64,000 nucleotides of DNA, from NCBI GenBank assembly GCA_034664125.1, contig JAXDIG010000041.1, positions 1-64,000 of the forward strand. Reading direction: 5' to 3'. Every line of letters begins with the position of its first letter. The stretch's first letter is position 1. This DNA is from JACVRW01 sp034664125 (GTDB taxonomy: Bacteria; Actinomycetota; Thermoleophilia; Solirubrobacterales; Thermoleophilaceae). Position numbers and translations under genes: made by a program. Shown here piece by piece: positions 23,568-30,386 of the stretch. Below the pieces are notes generated by a model. That model saw nothing but the letters and a program-made list of their open reading frames with translations. It did not search any database and was not told the origin of the DNA.

Positions 23568-24650
23568 TTGGCCACGGTCCTCGTCACCGGCGCGACTGGC
23601 TTCATCGGCTCTCATGTGGCGCGGCTCGTCGCGGAGCGAGGGGACGAGGTAGTGCTCGCGGTCGAGGGCGGCTCGCCGGACGCGGCGATCGCGGACCTCG
23701 ATCTGAAGCGCGTGAAGTGCGACGTGCGCGACCGCAGGGCCGTGCGCCGGGCGCTGCGCGGCATCGAGCGCGTCTTCCATTGCGCGGGCGTCACGTCGGT
23801 GCGGCCGCAGGACGCAGAACGGCTCTTCGAGGTCAACGTGCACGGGACGAAGCTCGTCATGGAGGAGTGCCTGCGGGCGGAGGTCGAGCGGGTGGTCTAC
23901 ACGTCGAGCGCGGCGGTGGTCGGCCCCGCGGCGCACGGCAAGACCGCCGACGAGACGCAGCTGTTCACCGCCGGCCGGCTCGGTATCCCGTACGTCAACT
24001 CGGTGCACGAGGGGGAGGTGGAGGCGATGCGGGTCGCTGCCCGCGGCCTGCCGCTCGTATGCGTGAACCCGGTCATCTGCTTCGGGGCGGGCGACCACCT
24101 GCTCACCTCGACCCGGCTGGTGCGCTCGTTCCTGCTCGGCCGCATCCCGGTGTACACGGATGGCGCTGTCTCGATCGTGGACGTGCGCGACGTGGCGGAG
24201 GGCCACCTGCTCGCCGACCAGCGCGGCCAGCTCGGCGAGCGCTACATCCTCGGCGGACGCAATTTCACCTTCGACAGGCTGTTCGCCGACCTCGGGCGGC
24301 TGTCGGGAATCGACCCGCCGGTGAGGCTGCCGCCGGCCGCGGCGAAGGCCGCGGCGGGGCTGCTTGCGTCCGCGGGGCGCGCCTGGCCGCTGACGCCCCT
24401 CGAGGTGCGCGTGGCGAGCCAGTGGTGGACGTACCGCTCGACGCGCGCGCGGCGCGAGCTCGGATGGAGCGCGCGCCCGCACGAGGAGACGCTCGAGGCC
24501 ACGGTCGCGTGGCACCTGGAGCGCGAGCAGGATCGGATAGCGCGCACGCGGCGCTCGCAGCAGATCCAGTTGCGCTTGGCGGGCGCGGCAATCGGCGCCA
24601 CCGAGATGGCGGTGGGCCTGCTGCGGCGCGCCGGAGCCGCACGTCCCTAG
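23568..24650 (+). CDS. NAD-dependent epimerase/dehydratase-like protein (extended SDR)
   Basis: A 360-residue extended short-chain dehydrogenase, most like dihydroflavonol reductase/HpnA-type proteins. The cofactor motif is 'VTGATGFIGSHVARL', followed by 'VFHCAGVTSV' and 'VYTSSAAVVGP' with the catalytic Ser region. The catalytic Tyr is in 'GIPYVNSVHEGE', but the Lys expected four residues later is Val (GTG codon). Loss of this Lys would normally cripple hydride transfer, so the enzyme may be inactive or changed in role. The C-terminal 80 residues form a typical extended-SDR lid ('ELGWSARPHEETLEATV'). Confidence 0.85.
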   Translation: MATVLVTGATGFIGSHVARLVAERGDEVVLAVEGGSPDAAIADLDLKRVKCDVRDRRAVRRALRGIERVFHCAGVTSVRPQDAERLFEVNVHGTKLVMEECLRAEVERVVYTSSAAVVGPAAHGKTADETQLFTAGRLGIPYVNSVHEGEVEAMRVAARGLPLVCVNPVICFGAGDHLLTSTRLVRSFLLGRIPVYTDGAVSIVDVRDVAEGHLLADQRGQLGERYILGGRNFTFDRLFADLGRLSGIDPPVRLPPAAAKAAAGLLASAGRAWPLTPLEVRVASQWWTYRSTRARRELGWSARPHEETLEATVAWHLEREQDRIARTRRSQQIQLRLAGAAIGATEMAVGLLRRAGAARP

Positions 24651-24653
24651 CAT
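24648..24653 (+). promoter_or_regulatory. -10 box (TAGCAT) for the GST-N-like gene
   Basis: TAGCAT, 7 bases before the GTG at 24661. Its first three bases are the stop codon of the epimerase gene. Confidence 0.45.
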
Positions 24654-24660
24654 TCCGACC

Positions 24661-24918
24661 GTGACCACCCTTTACCGCTGCAAGGCTCCAACGGATCTGG
24701 TCTGCCGCTGCGGCAAGGTGGCGCGGCGCCTGCGCAGCGCCGGCATCGAGTTCGAGGAGGTTCGGGTGCAGTTCCGCAAGCGCGACCGTCCAGAGATCGA
24801 GGAGTTGACCGGCCAGCGCTGGGTACCGGTCCTCGTGCACCGCGACCAGGTCATCCACGACTCGCACCGCATCCTCGAGTACGTCGACTGGTCCCAGAAG
24901 CGCGAGGGGGTCGCATGA
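24661..24918 (+). CDS. Glutathione S-transferase N-terminal-like (thioredoxin fold) protein
   Basis: An 85-residue single thioredoxin-fold domain like the N-terminal domain of glutathione S-transferases. It opens with 'LYRCKAPTDLVCRCGKVAR', with three Cys, including a C-x-C pair where glutaredoxins have C-x-x-C, and contains the cis-Pro in 'RWVPVLVH' and 'DSHRILEYVDW'. Actinobacteria mostly lack glutathione, so the thiol partner is unclear. GTG start; the stop overlaps the next small gene (ATGA). Confidence 0.8.
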   Translation: MTTLYRCKAPTDLVCRCGKVARRLRSAGIEFEEVRVQFRKRDRPEIEELTGQRWVPVLVHRDQVIHDSHRILEYVDWSQKREGVA

Positions 24919-25091
24919 GCCGGCTCTCACGCGCGGTGCGCGGCGCCCGCCGCGCGTGGCCGCTGATGCTGATGGGCTGGGAGCGCTGGCAGAAGCTGTC
25001 CCCGCACGAGAAGGAGCGCTACAAGCGCCAGGCGCGCGAGTACGCGGGCCGCGGGCGCAAAGCGCTGGAGCAGCGCCGCAAGAAGCGCTAG
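24915..25091 (+). CDS. 58-residue very basic protein
   Basis: A short protein, about one third Arg/Lys, with a Trp-rich centre ('PLMLMGWERWQKLSPHEKER') followed by a basic helix ending in 'EQRRKKR'. ATG overlaps the stop of the GST-N-like gene, so it is co-translated. No family name was recalled. The charge would suit binding to nucleic acid or the membrane surface, but this is only a guess. It is the last gene before the repeat element at 25141. Confidence 0.65.
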   Translation: MSRLSRAVRGARRAWPLMLMGWERWQKLSPHEKERYKRQAREYAGRGRKALEQRRKKR

Positions 25092-25140
25092 GCGGGCGCG
25101 GGCGCTCCGCTCGTCCCGTGGCTGATGCGCCGGCGGGGCC

Positions 25141-25298
25141 GAACTGCCGCAACCAGGGCTGCGCTGTCCGGAAGGGGGCTTGTCGATTTATGGCCCGTAT
25201 ATACGGATTTCTCGACACGCCCCAGCTGAGGCCGGGAGCTGGACGAGTTTCTCTCGGATAGCGCGAAGAAATCGTCCAACCCCTCCACAGCCGCCGTT
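25141..25298. repeat. Nested-hairpin intergenic element, copy A
   Basis: The left end reads GAACTGCCGCAACCAGGG; the right end is a decayed inverted form (AAC-GGCGGC-TG..GAGGG read backwards from 25298). Inside are two modules. Module 1 (25174-25223) runs from GGGGGCTTGTCGA to TCGACACGCCCC and encloses the perfect palindrome CCGTATATACGG. Module 2 (25241-25277) pairs GGACGAgTTTCT with AGAAATCGTCC. Copies at 43181-43422 and 55807-55913 share the ends; the 43 kb copy also shares the modules. Confidence 0.65.
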
Positions 25299-25384
25299 TA
25301 CGCCGGCGCCGCCGGCACCGCGCGCGGAGAACGCGAGCCCGACGCAGGCGGCCGATCTCTTAGCCGAAGTTCAGCTCGCCCTCC

Positions 25385-25390
25385 TACGGT
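25385..25390 (+). promoter_or_regulatory. -10 box (TACGGT)
   Basis: TACGGT, 7 bases before the ATG at 25398; no ribosome binding site. This supports that the small gene is real. Confidence 0.45.
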
Positions 25391-25397
25391 CGACCGC

Positions 25398-25664
25398 ATG
25401 TTGCCTCCCATACAGAGCTACTTCGTCCGGGTCCGCGGCGAGCGCGTCGTGGTCGAGAACCTCGGCAACCACGAATGGGTCGAAGTGGGCGACCTGGCAG
25501 AGGTCGGCCCCCAGATCGAGCGCTGGAACTACGCGGCTACTCCAGCCGGTTCTCGAGCCCGATCGGCCGCTTCGCAGGCTCGGGCTGAGGCTCGTCCGCG
25601 ATCCCCTCGGGCTGCTCGACTCCGAGCAGCTGGGCGAGCTCGCCCGACTCGAACATCTCCATGA
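25398..25664 (+). CDS. Short hypothetical protein overlapping the glutaredoxin gene
   Basis: The first 46 codons look like a real small protein ('IQSYFVRVRGERVVVENLGN', then 'HEWVEVGDLAEVGPQIERW'), beta-rich and without membrane segments. After that the frame runs 128 bases antisense into the glutaredoxin gene and becomes low-complexity Arg/Ala, so the true protein may once have ended near 25540. A -10 box precedes the ATG by 7 bases. Function unknown. Confidence 0.5.
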   Translation: MLPPIQSYFVRVRGERVVVENLGNHEWVEVGDLAEVGPQIERWNYAATPAGSRARSAASQARAEARPRSPRAARLRAAGRARPTRTSP

Positions 25665-25929
25665 CGATGTCGGATCCGCCGACCAGCTCCTGATTCACGA
25701 ACAGCTGCGGAATCGTCGGCCAGCCGGACAGGCCCGACAGCTCCTCGCGGATGCGCGGGTCGGGCAGGATGTCGAGCGCCGCGTACTGGACGCCGAGGGC
25801 GTTCAGGGCGCCGGCGGTGCGCGCCGAGAAGCCGCACGACGGCTGGTCCGGCGTGCCCTTCATGAACAGCATCACGCGGTTCTCGTCGATCGCCTGCTTG
25901 AGGAAGGCGCTGATCTCGTCGTTGGTCAC
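25537..25929 (-). CDS. grxD: Monothiol glutaredoxin (CGFS type)
   Basis: A 130-residue monothiol glutaredoxin of the Grx4/GrxD class. The active site is 'PSCGFSART' (CGFS), followed by 'WPTIPQLFVNQELVGGSDI', which holds the cis-Pro and the glutathione/cluster-binding segment. Such proteins carry [2Fe-2S] clusters, usually as a complex with BolA. The N-terminal residues 'TNDEISAFLKQAIDEN' match the family. A 25-residue Glu/Pro tail is extra. The gene follows bolA with a four-base overlap, and an A-type carrier gene is divergent from them, so an Fe-S transfer role is very likely. Confidence 0.93.
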   Translation of the reverse strand: MTNDEISAFLKQAIDENRVMLFMKGTPDQPSCGFSARTAGALNALGVQYAALDILPDPRIREELSGLSGWPTIPQLFVNQELVGGSDIVMEMFESGELAQLLGVEQPEGIADEPQPEPAKRPIGLENRLE

Positions 25930-26165
25930 GGTGTGGCTCCGGGTGTCGAGGTCTTGATGGAGAGCGCGTGGATGGCGCCGCCGATTTCTTCGCCGAACAC
26001 GTCGTAGACCAGCTTGTGCTGCTGGATCCGCGACAGGCCCTCGAACCTGTCCGACACGATCTCGGCACGGAAATGGTCGCCGCCGCCGGTGAGGTCGTCG
26101 ATCCTGACCTCCGCGCCGGGCAGTGCCGCTCTGATGCGCTCTTGAAGTTCAGCTGTTGTTGGCAT
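25926..26165 (-). CDS. bolA: BolA family protein
   Basis: A 79-residue BolA protein. The opening helix 'LQERIRAALPGAEVRIDDL', the 'GGGDHFRAEIVSDRFEGLSR' loop with its His, and 'QQHKLVYDVFGEE' with the conserved C-terminal His are all visible. BolA binds CGFS glutaredoxin through a shared [2Fe-2S] cluster. ATG at 26165 gives the normal length. A TACCCT box lies 13 bases upstream on the coding strand. It is the first gene of the bolA-grxD pair. Confidence 0.92.
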   Translation of the reverse strand: MPTTAELQERIRAALPGAEVRIDDLTGGGDHFRAEIVSDRFEGLSRIQQHKLVYDVFGEEIGGAIHALSIKTSTPGATP

Positions 26166-26199
26166 TGGGCAAACCTCAGGGTACCGACGCGATCGCCGA

Positions 26200-26205
26200 T
26201 ACAAT
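26200..26205 (+). promoter_or_regulatory. -10 box (TACAAT) for the A-type carrier
   Basis: TACAAT, 8 bases before the ATG at 26214. It is one of the best matches to an actinobacterial -10 element in the window and implies a leaderless message. Confidence 0.6.
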
Positions 26206-26213
26206 CCAGACAG

Positions 26214-26570
26214 ATGGTCCAGCTCACCGACATCGCAGCAGAGAAGGTCCGCGACTTCATCAACGGACAGTCCGCGCAGGGCGAGGTCGGCCTGCGCGTC
26301 GGAGTCCGCGGCGGCGGCTGCTCGGGCTTCCAGTACGCGCTGGCGCTCGACGAGCAGCGCGACGACGACCTGGTGTTCGACAACGCAGGGATCCGCGTGC
26401 TGGTGGACCCGGCGAGCCTCCAATACGTGGACGGATCGACCGTCGACTACACGGAGAGCTTCCAGGGCTCGGGGTTCGAGGTATCGAACCCCAACACCGT
26501 CGCCTCGTGCGGCTGCGGCTCGTCGTTCCGCGTGGCGGACGAAGAGCCGTCCTGCGGCACCGCCGTCTAG
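26214..26570 (+). CDS. erpA: A-type iron-sulfur carrier (IscA/ErpA/HesB family)
   Basis: A 118-residue A-type carrier with all three ligand cysteines: one in 'RGGGCSGFQYAL' (about residue 36) and two in 'SCGCGSSF' (about residues 100-102). It takes [2Fe-2S] or [4Fe-4S] clusters from scaffold proteins to target enzymes. It is divergent from bolA-grxD with a 48-base shared control region, a natural Fe-S trafficking group. The symbol erpA is by family; IscA or SufA are equally possible by sequence alone. Confidence 0.92.
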   Translation: MVQLTDIAAEKVRDFINGQSAQGEVGLRVGVRGGGCSGFQYALALDEQRDDDLVFDNAGIRVLVDPASLQYVDGSTVDYTESFQGSGFEVSNPNTVASCGCGSSFRVADEEPSCGTAV

Positions 26571-26581
26571 GCGGAGCCTGC

Positions 26582-26602
26582 GCAGCCGGCCGAGCCGGCT
26601 GC
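26582..26602. terminator. Bidirectional terminator palindrome
   Basis: Arms GCAGCCGG / CCGGCTGC around a 5-base centre, between the converging A-type carrier and P450 stop codons. The same 21 bases, reverse-complemented, recur at 30325-30345. Confidence 0.6.
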
Positions 26603-26606
26603 TTGG

Positions 26607-27839
26607 CTAACGGCTGAGCCGCACAGGCAGGGTCTTCAGCTGGTTGACGAACGGCGACTCCGCGTACAGCGGGGCGCCCGCCAGCTCGATGCCGGGGTGG
26701 CGCGCCAGCGTCTCCTCGAACAGCACCTGTAGCTCGAGCCGGGCCAGCGCCGCGCCCAGGCAGAAGTGCCGGCCGCCCGCGCCGAACGCCTGGTGCTCGG
26801 GATTGCGCGTGACGTCGAAGCGGTCGGGATCCTCGTAGCGCGTCTCGTCGCGGTTGGACGACACGTACCACATGACCACCTTGTCGCCCTCGCTGATCTG
26901 CTTGCCGGCCAGCTCCGTCTCCCGCGTGGCGGTGCGACGGAAGTGGGCGAAGGCGGGGAACATCCGCAGCGCCTCCTCGACCGTGCCGGGAATCAGCGCC
27001 GGGTCGTCGACCAGCATCTGCTTCTGGTCCGGGTTCTCCATCAGCGCGCGCATGCCGCTGCAGTAGGTCGCCTTGGTGCTGTCGTTGCCGGCGGCGACCA
27101 GCAGGAAGAAGCCCATCACGATCTCGTGCTCCTCCAGCCGCTCGCCATCGACCTCGGCGTGCACGAGCACGCTGGTCAGGTCGTCGGTCGGGTGCTCGCG
27201 TCGCTCGGCGATCAGCTCTCCGCAGCGCGCGAAGATCTCCGGCACGTCGCGCTCCATCACCGACTGCACGCCCTCGGGATTGAGGTCGGGGTCGCCGGCG
27301 CCGAGCGTGTTGTTCATCAGGCGCGCCCAGATCTCGTCGTCCTCCGGCGGGATGCCCATGAAGCTGCCGATCACTCGCGAGACGACCGGCTGCGCGACGT
27401 CCGTGACGAGGTCACACGTTTCGCGACCGGCGAGGCGGTCCAGCACGCCGACCGTGATCGCGCGGATCGCCTCCTCGTGCTCGGCGATGCGTTTGGGCGT
27501 GAAGCCGCGCTGGAAGAGCGCCTTGAGCCGGTCGTGCTTGGGCGGGTCCATGCCGATGAACATTGCCGAGATCAGCTCGACCGGCATGATCGCGTTGGTC
27601 AGCGCGGTGATCCCTCCGGCGGACGAGTACGTCTCCCAGTCGAGGCTGACCGCGCGCACGTCGTCCGCGCGCGTCACCGACCAGTAGCCGTCCTCCTCGG
27701 GGTACTCGCTTATCCGCGGGGTCCAGTGCACCGGGCACTTCCCCCGCATCTCCTTGAAGAGCTCGTGGGGCGGGCCATCGAGCCACTGCTCGCGCTCGGT
27801 GACCAGCACCTCCTCGATGGGGGTCTGGTCGATGGACAC
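26607..27839 (-). CDS. Cytochrome P450
   Basis: A full-length 410-residue bacterial P450. The heme loop 'FGAGGRHFCLGAALAR' supplies the Cys ligand, the I-helix has 'LLVAAGNDSTKAT' with the acid-alcohol-like pair, and 'EEALR' is the ExxR motif. The N-terminal half has 'HDRLKALFQRGFTPKRI', typical of the actinobacterial CYP124/125/142-like groups that hydroxylate sterol or terpenoid side chains, but the substrate cannot be assigned. It is soluble and needs ferredoxin and a reductase; FprA at 41739 could serve. GTG start, 6 bases after a TAGGCT box; it is divergent from the sulfatase. Confidence 0.93.
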   Translation of the reverse strand: MSIDQTPIEEVLVTEREQWLDGPPHELFKEMRGKCPVHWTPRISEYPEEDGYWSVTRADDVRAVSLDWETYSSAGGITALTNAIMPVELISAMFIGMDPPKHDRLKALFQRGFTPKRIAEHEEAIRAITVGVLDRLAGRETCDLVTDVAQPVVSRVIGSFMGIPPEDDEIWARLMNNTLGAGDPDLNPEGVQSVMERDVPEIFARCGELIAERREHPTDDLTSVLVHAEVDGERLEEHEIVMGFFLLVAAGNDSTKATYCSGMRALMENPDQKQMLVDDPALIPGTVEEALRMFPAFAHFRRTATRETELAGKQISEGDKVVMWYVSSNRDETRYEDPDRFDVTRNPEHQAFGAGGRHFCLGAALARLELQVLFEETLARHPGIELAGAPLYAESPFVNQLKTLPVRLSR

Positions 27840-27845
27840 GGGTCG

Positions 27846-27851
27846 AGCCTA
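27846..27851 (-). promoter_or_regulatory. -10 box (TAGGCT) for the P450 gene
   Basis: TAGGCT on the minus strand, 6 bases before the GTG at 27839. Confidence 0.45.
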
Positions 27852-27891
27852 CCTGAACGCAAGACTGCTCCGGTTGGGGCATGCTGCCCGC

Positions 27892-29499
27892 GTGCCCCAG
27901 CCGAACCTGATCCTCCTGGTCACCGATCAGCAGCGCGCACCGCAGCACTGGCCGCGCGATCAGGCCTGGCTCGACGAGCTGATGCCAAACGACGCCGAGC
28001 TGCGCCGCACCGGCATCAGCTTCACCCGTGCGTTCACCGCCACGGCGATGTGCTCGCCCAGCCGCGCGAGCTTCCTGACCGGCACCTATCCGTCGCGCCA
28101 CGGGGTGACGCTGACCCTCACCGAGGGCGACCTGTTCCCCGATCGCCGCAACGTCCCGGACGTGCTGCGCACGGTCGCGCGCCTGGTGCGCAGCGGCGAG
28201 GTGCCGCGCGGCCGCCTCGCGCGCGCGTTCCTGCGCGGACTGCTGCGGCTCGGGCCGAAGAGCGGCAACGAGCCCGAGCTGCCCCCGGGCATCGACACGC
28301 TCGCGACGCTGCTGCGGGAGCACGGCTACCACGTGGCGCTGAAGGGCAAGTGGCACCTGTCGAAGCCCGTCAACGGCCGGGAGTGGAGCGCCGCCGACCC
28401 GGAGCGGATCGAGCGCGACTACGGATTCGCCGACTGGGAGCCGCCGGACGCCGGCGGGGACGCGAAGGCGGAGACGTTCGGCGGCGGCAACGCGGGCAAG
28501 ACGCACGAGGGCTGGGACGAGGACTACACGCGTCAGGCCGAGGAGTGGCTCGGGCGCGATCGGCTTCCGGAGCCGTTCTGCCTGGTCTTCTCGCTCGTGA
28601 ACCCGCACGACGTCCTCGGCTACCCCTCGTCGTTCGAGAAGGGCGGCTACACGGCGCGGCAGTTCAGGGAGTTCGACCTGCCGCTGCCGCCCACCGTCCA
28701 CGAGGACCTGCGCGAGAAGCCCACCGTGCACTCGCTGATGAAGCTCGGGCAGACCGCGTACATCGGCGGGCTGCCCGACGACCGGGCGCGGCGCGACTAC
28801 GTGAACTTCTACGCGTACCTGCATCGCGTCGTCGACGAGAAGATCGGCCGCCTGCTCGCCGCCCTCGGCGACCCGGCCGACCCGAGCTCGCTGCGTTCGC
28901 GCACGGTGATCGCCCGGACGTCCGACCACGGCGAGCTGGGCATGTCGCACGGCGGGCTGCGCCAGAAGATGTTCAACGGCTACGAGGAGTCGATCCGGGT
29001 GCCGCTCGTGATCTCGAACCCCGTGCTCTTCCCCCAGCCGCGCGAGAGCGATGCCCTGGTGTCGCTGGTCGACCTGGTGCCCACGCTGCTCGGATTGGCG
29101 GGTGCGCCGGGCGAGCCGCAGCGCTTCGACGGCCTCGACCTGGGGCCGATCCTGACCGGGACGGGCGACTCCGTGCGCGACGCGGTGCTGTTCACCTACG
29201 ACGACCATCAGGCCGGTACGGCTTTCCAGGACGTGTCCGGTCAGCCGAACCGGATCCGCTGCGTGCGCGACGCGCGCTGGAAGTACGCCGTCTACCTCGA
29301 TCCCTCCGGCGAGGCGGCGCCCGAGTACGAGCTCTACGACCTCGAGAACGATCCCGACGAGGCCCTCAACCTCGTGGACAAGCGCACGGGGCGGGGCCGC
29401 ACGAAGAGGGCCGAGCGCGAACGCCGGCGGCTGCACGAACGCCTCGAGCGGGCGTGCGCGGCGAGTGGCACGCTCACGCCGCCGCTGCCGTCGCCGTGA
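27892..29499 (+). CDS. Sulfatase (formylglycine-dependent)
   Basis: A 535-residue type I sulfatase or alkaline phosphatase-fold sulfohydrolase. Metal-binding 'ILLVTDQQ' opens the fold, and the FGly motif C-x-P-x-R is 'MCSPSRASFLTG'. 'GKWHLSK' and 'ARTSDHGELGMSHG' provide further active-site residues. There is no signal peptide, so the enzyme is probably cytoplasmic. The substrate is a sulfate ester, unknown. GTG at 27892 fits the family start. The stop overlaps the gene for the formylglycine-generating enzyme (GTGA), so the enzyme and its activator are made together. Confidence 0.92.
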   Translation: MPQPNLILLVTDQQRAPQHWPRDQAWLDELMPNDAELRRTGISFTRAFTATAMCSPSRASFLTGTYPSRHGVTLTLTEGDLFPDRRNVPDVLRTVARLVRSGEVPRGRLARAFLRGLLRLGPKSGNEPELPPGIDTLATLLREHGYHVALKGKWHLSKPVNGREWSAADPERIERDYGFADWEPPDAGGDAKAETFGGGNAGKTHEGWDEDYTRQAEEWLGRDRLPEPFCLVFSLVNPHDVLGYPSSFEKGGYTARQFREFDLPLPPTVHEDLREKPTVHSLMKLGQTAYIGGLPDDRARRDYVNFYAYLHRVVDEKIGRLLAALGDPADPSSLRSRTVIARTSDHGELGMSHGGLRQKMFNGYEESIRVPLVISNPVLFPQPRESDALVSLVDLVPTLLGLAGAPGEPQRFDGLDLGPILTGTGDSVRDAVLFTYDDHQAGTAFQDVSGQPNRIRCVRDARWKYAVYLDPSGEAAPEYELYDLENDPDEALNLVDKRTGRGRTKRAERERRRLHERLERACAASGTLTPPLPSP

Positions 29500-30386
29500 G
29501 CGACCTCGTGGACCTCCCCGGTGGGGCGTTCACGATGGGCACCGACGGGACCTACGGCTATGCGGAGGACGGCGAGGGCCCGGCGCACGAGGTGGTGCTG
29601 AGCCCGTTCGCGATCTCCCGCCACGCCGTCTCGAACGTCCAGTTCGCCGCCTTCGTCGAGGCGACCGGCCACCGCACCGAGGCCGAGCGCTTCGGCTGGT
29701 CGTTCGTGTTCGCCGGGCGGCTTCCGGCTGACTTCCCGGACACCCGCGCCGTGGCCGGCGCCACTTGGTGGCGCCAGGTCGAGCGGGCCGACTGGGCGCA
29801 CCCCGAGGGGCCGCGGTCCTCGTTCGAGGACCGGCCGGACCACCCCGTGGTCCACGTCTCGTTCGAGGACGCGCGGGCCTATTGCGCCTGGAGCGCGACG
29901 CGGCTGCCGACCGAGGCCGAATGGGAGCTCGCGGCGCGCGGCGGGCTCGCGGGCGCGCGCTTCCCCTGGGGCGACGAGCTCGAGCCGGGCGGCGAGCGGC
30001 GCATGAACGTCTTCCAGGGCAGCTTTCCGGTCCCCGACGGCGAGGCCGGCACCGTGCCGGTGGACGCGTTCGCCCCCAACGGCTTCGGGCTGCACAACGT
30101 CACCGGCAACGTCTGGGAGTGGACGGCCGATTGGTTCGATCCGGACTACTACGGCCGCAGCCCGAGCGAGGACCCGCGCGGGCCGGACAGCGGCGCCCGG
30201 CGCGTCACCCGCGGAGGCTCCTACCTCTGCCACGCCTCCTACTGCAGCCGCTACCGGGTGGACGCGCGCGGGTCGAACAGCCCGGACAGCTCGGTCGGGA
30301 ACCTCGGGTTCCGCGTAGCCCGAAGCAGCCGGCTCGGCCGGCTGCGCGGGAGTGGGTTCCCCGCTAGTACGTCGCGGAGCCCTTGA
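29496..30386 (+). CDS. Formylglycine-generating enzyme (SUMF1/FGE family)
   Basis: A 296-residue aerobic FGE, which turns the Cys of C-x-P-x-R in sulfatases into formylglycine. The N-terminal 'LPGGAFTMGTDG' and 'HPVVHVSFEDARAYCAW', the 'RLPTEAEWELAARGG' segment and 'NVWEWTADWF' are all family marks. The two copper-binding active-site Cys are in 'GGSYLCHASYCSRYR', followed by 'SSVGNLGFR'. GTG overlaps the sulfatase stop. The C-terminal about 20 residues run through a palindrome (30325-30345) and are not part of the family domain. The end overlaps the converging gene by 23 bases. Confidence 0.93.
   Translation: MSDLVDLPGGAFTMGTDGTYGYAEDGEGPAHEVVLSPFAISRHAVSNVQFAAFVEATGHRTEAERFGWSFVFAGRLPADFPDTRAVAGATWWRQVERADWAHPEGPRSSFEDRPDHPVVHVSFEDARAYCAWSATRLPTEAEWELAARGGLAGARFPWGDELEPGGERRMNVFQGSFPVPDGEAGTVPVDAFAPNGFGLHNVTGNVWEWTADWFDPDYYGRSPSEDPRGPDSGARRVTRGGSYLCHASYCSRYRVDARGSNSPDSSVGNLGFRVARSSRLGRLRGSGFPASTSRSP
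30325..30345. terminator. Palindrome in the 3' end of the FGE gene
   Basis: Arms GCAGCCGG / CCGGCTGC, the exact reverse complement of 26582-26602. It lies within the last codons of the FGE gene, 19 bases before the stop of the converging gene, and may stop transcription in both directions. Confidence 0.5.

Larger units (their letters stand above)
25092..25397. other. Non-coding gap containing repeat element A
   Basis: No convincing gene lies in these 306 bases. The centre is the hairpin-rich element listed separately (25141-25298); the last 13 bases hold a -10 box for the next gene. Confidence 0.6.

Noticed and set aside
26766..30386. A very long plus-strand frame apparently fusing the P450 complement, sulfatase complement and FGE
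   Set aside because: Only the last 296 residues (from 29496) resemble a protein family; the upstream part is a frame shadow of the P450 and sulfatase genes.
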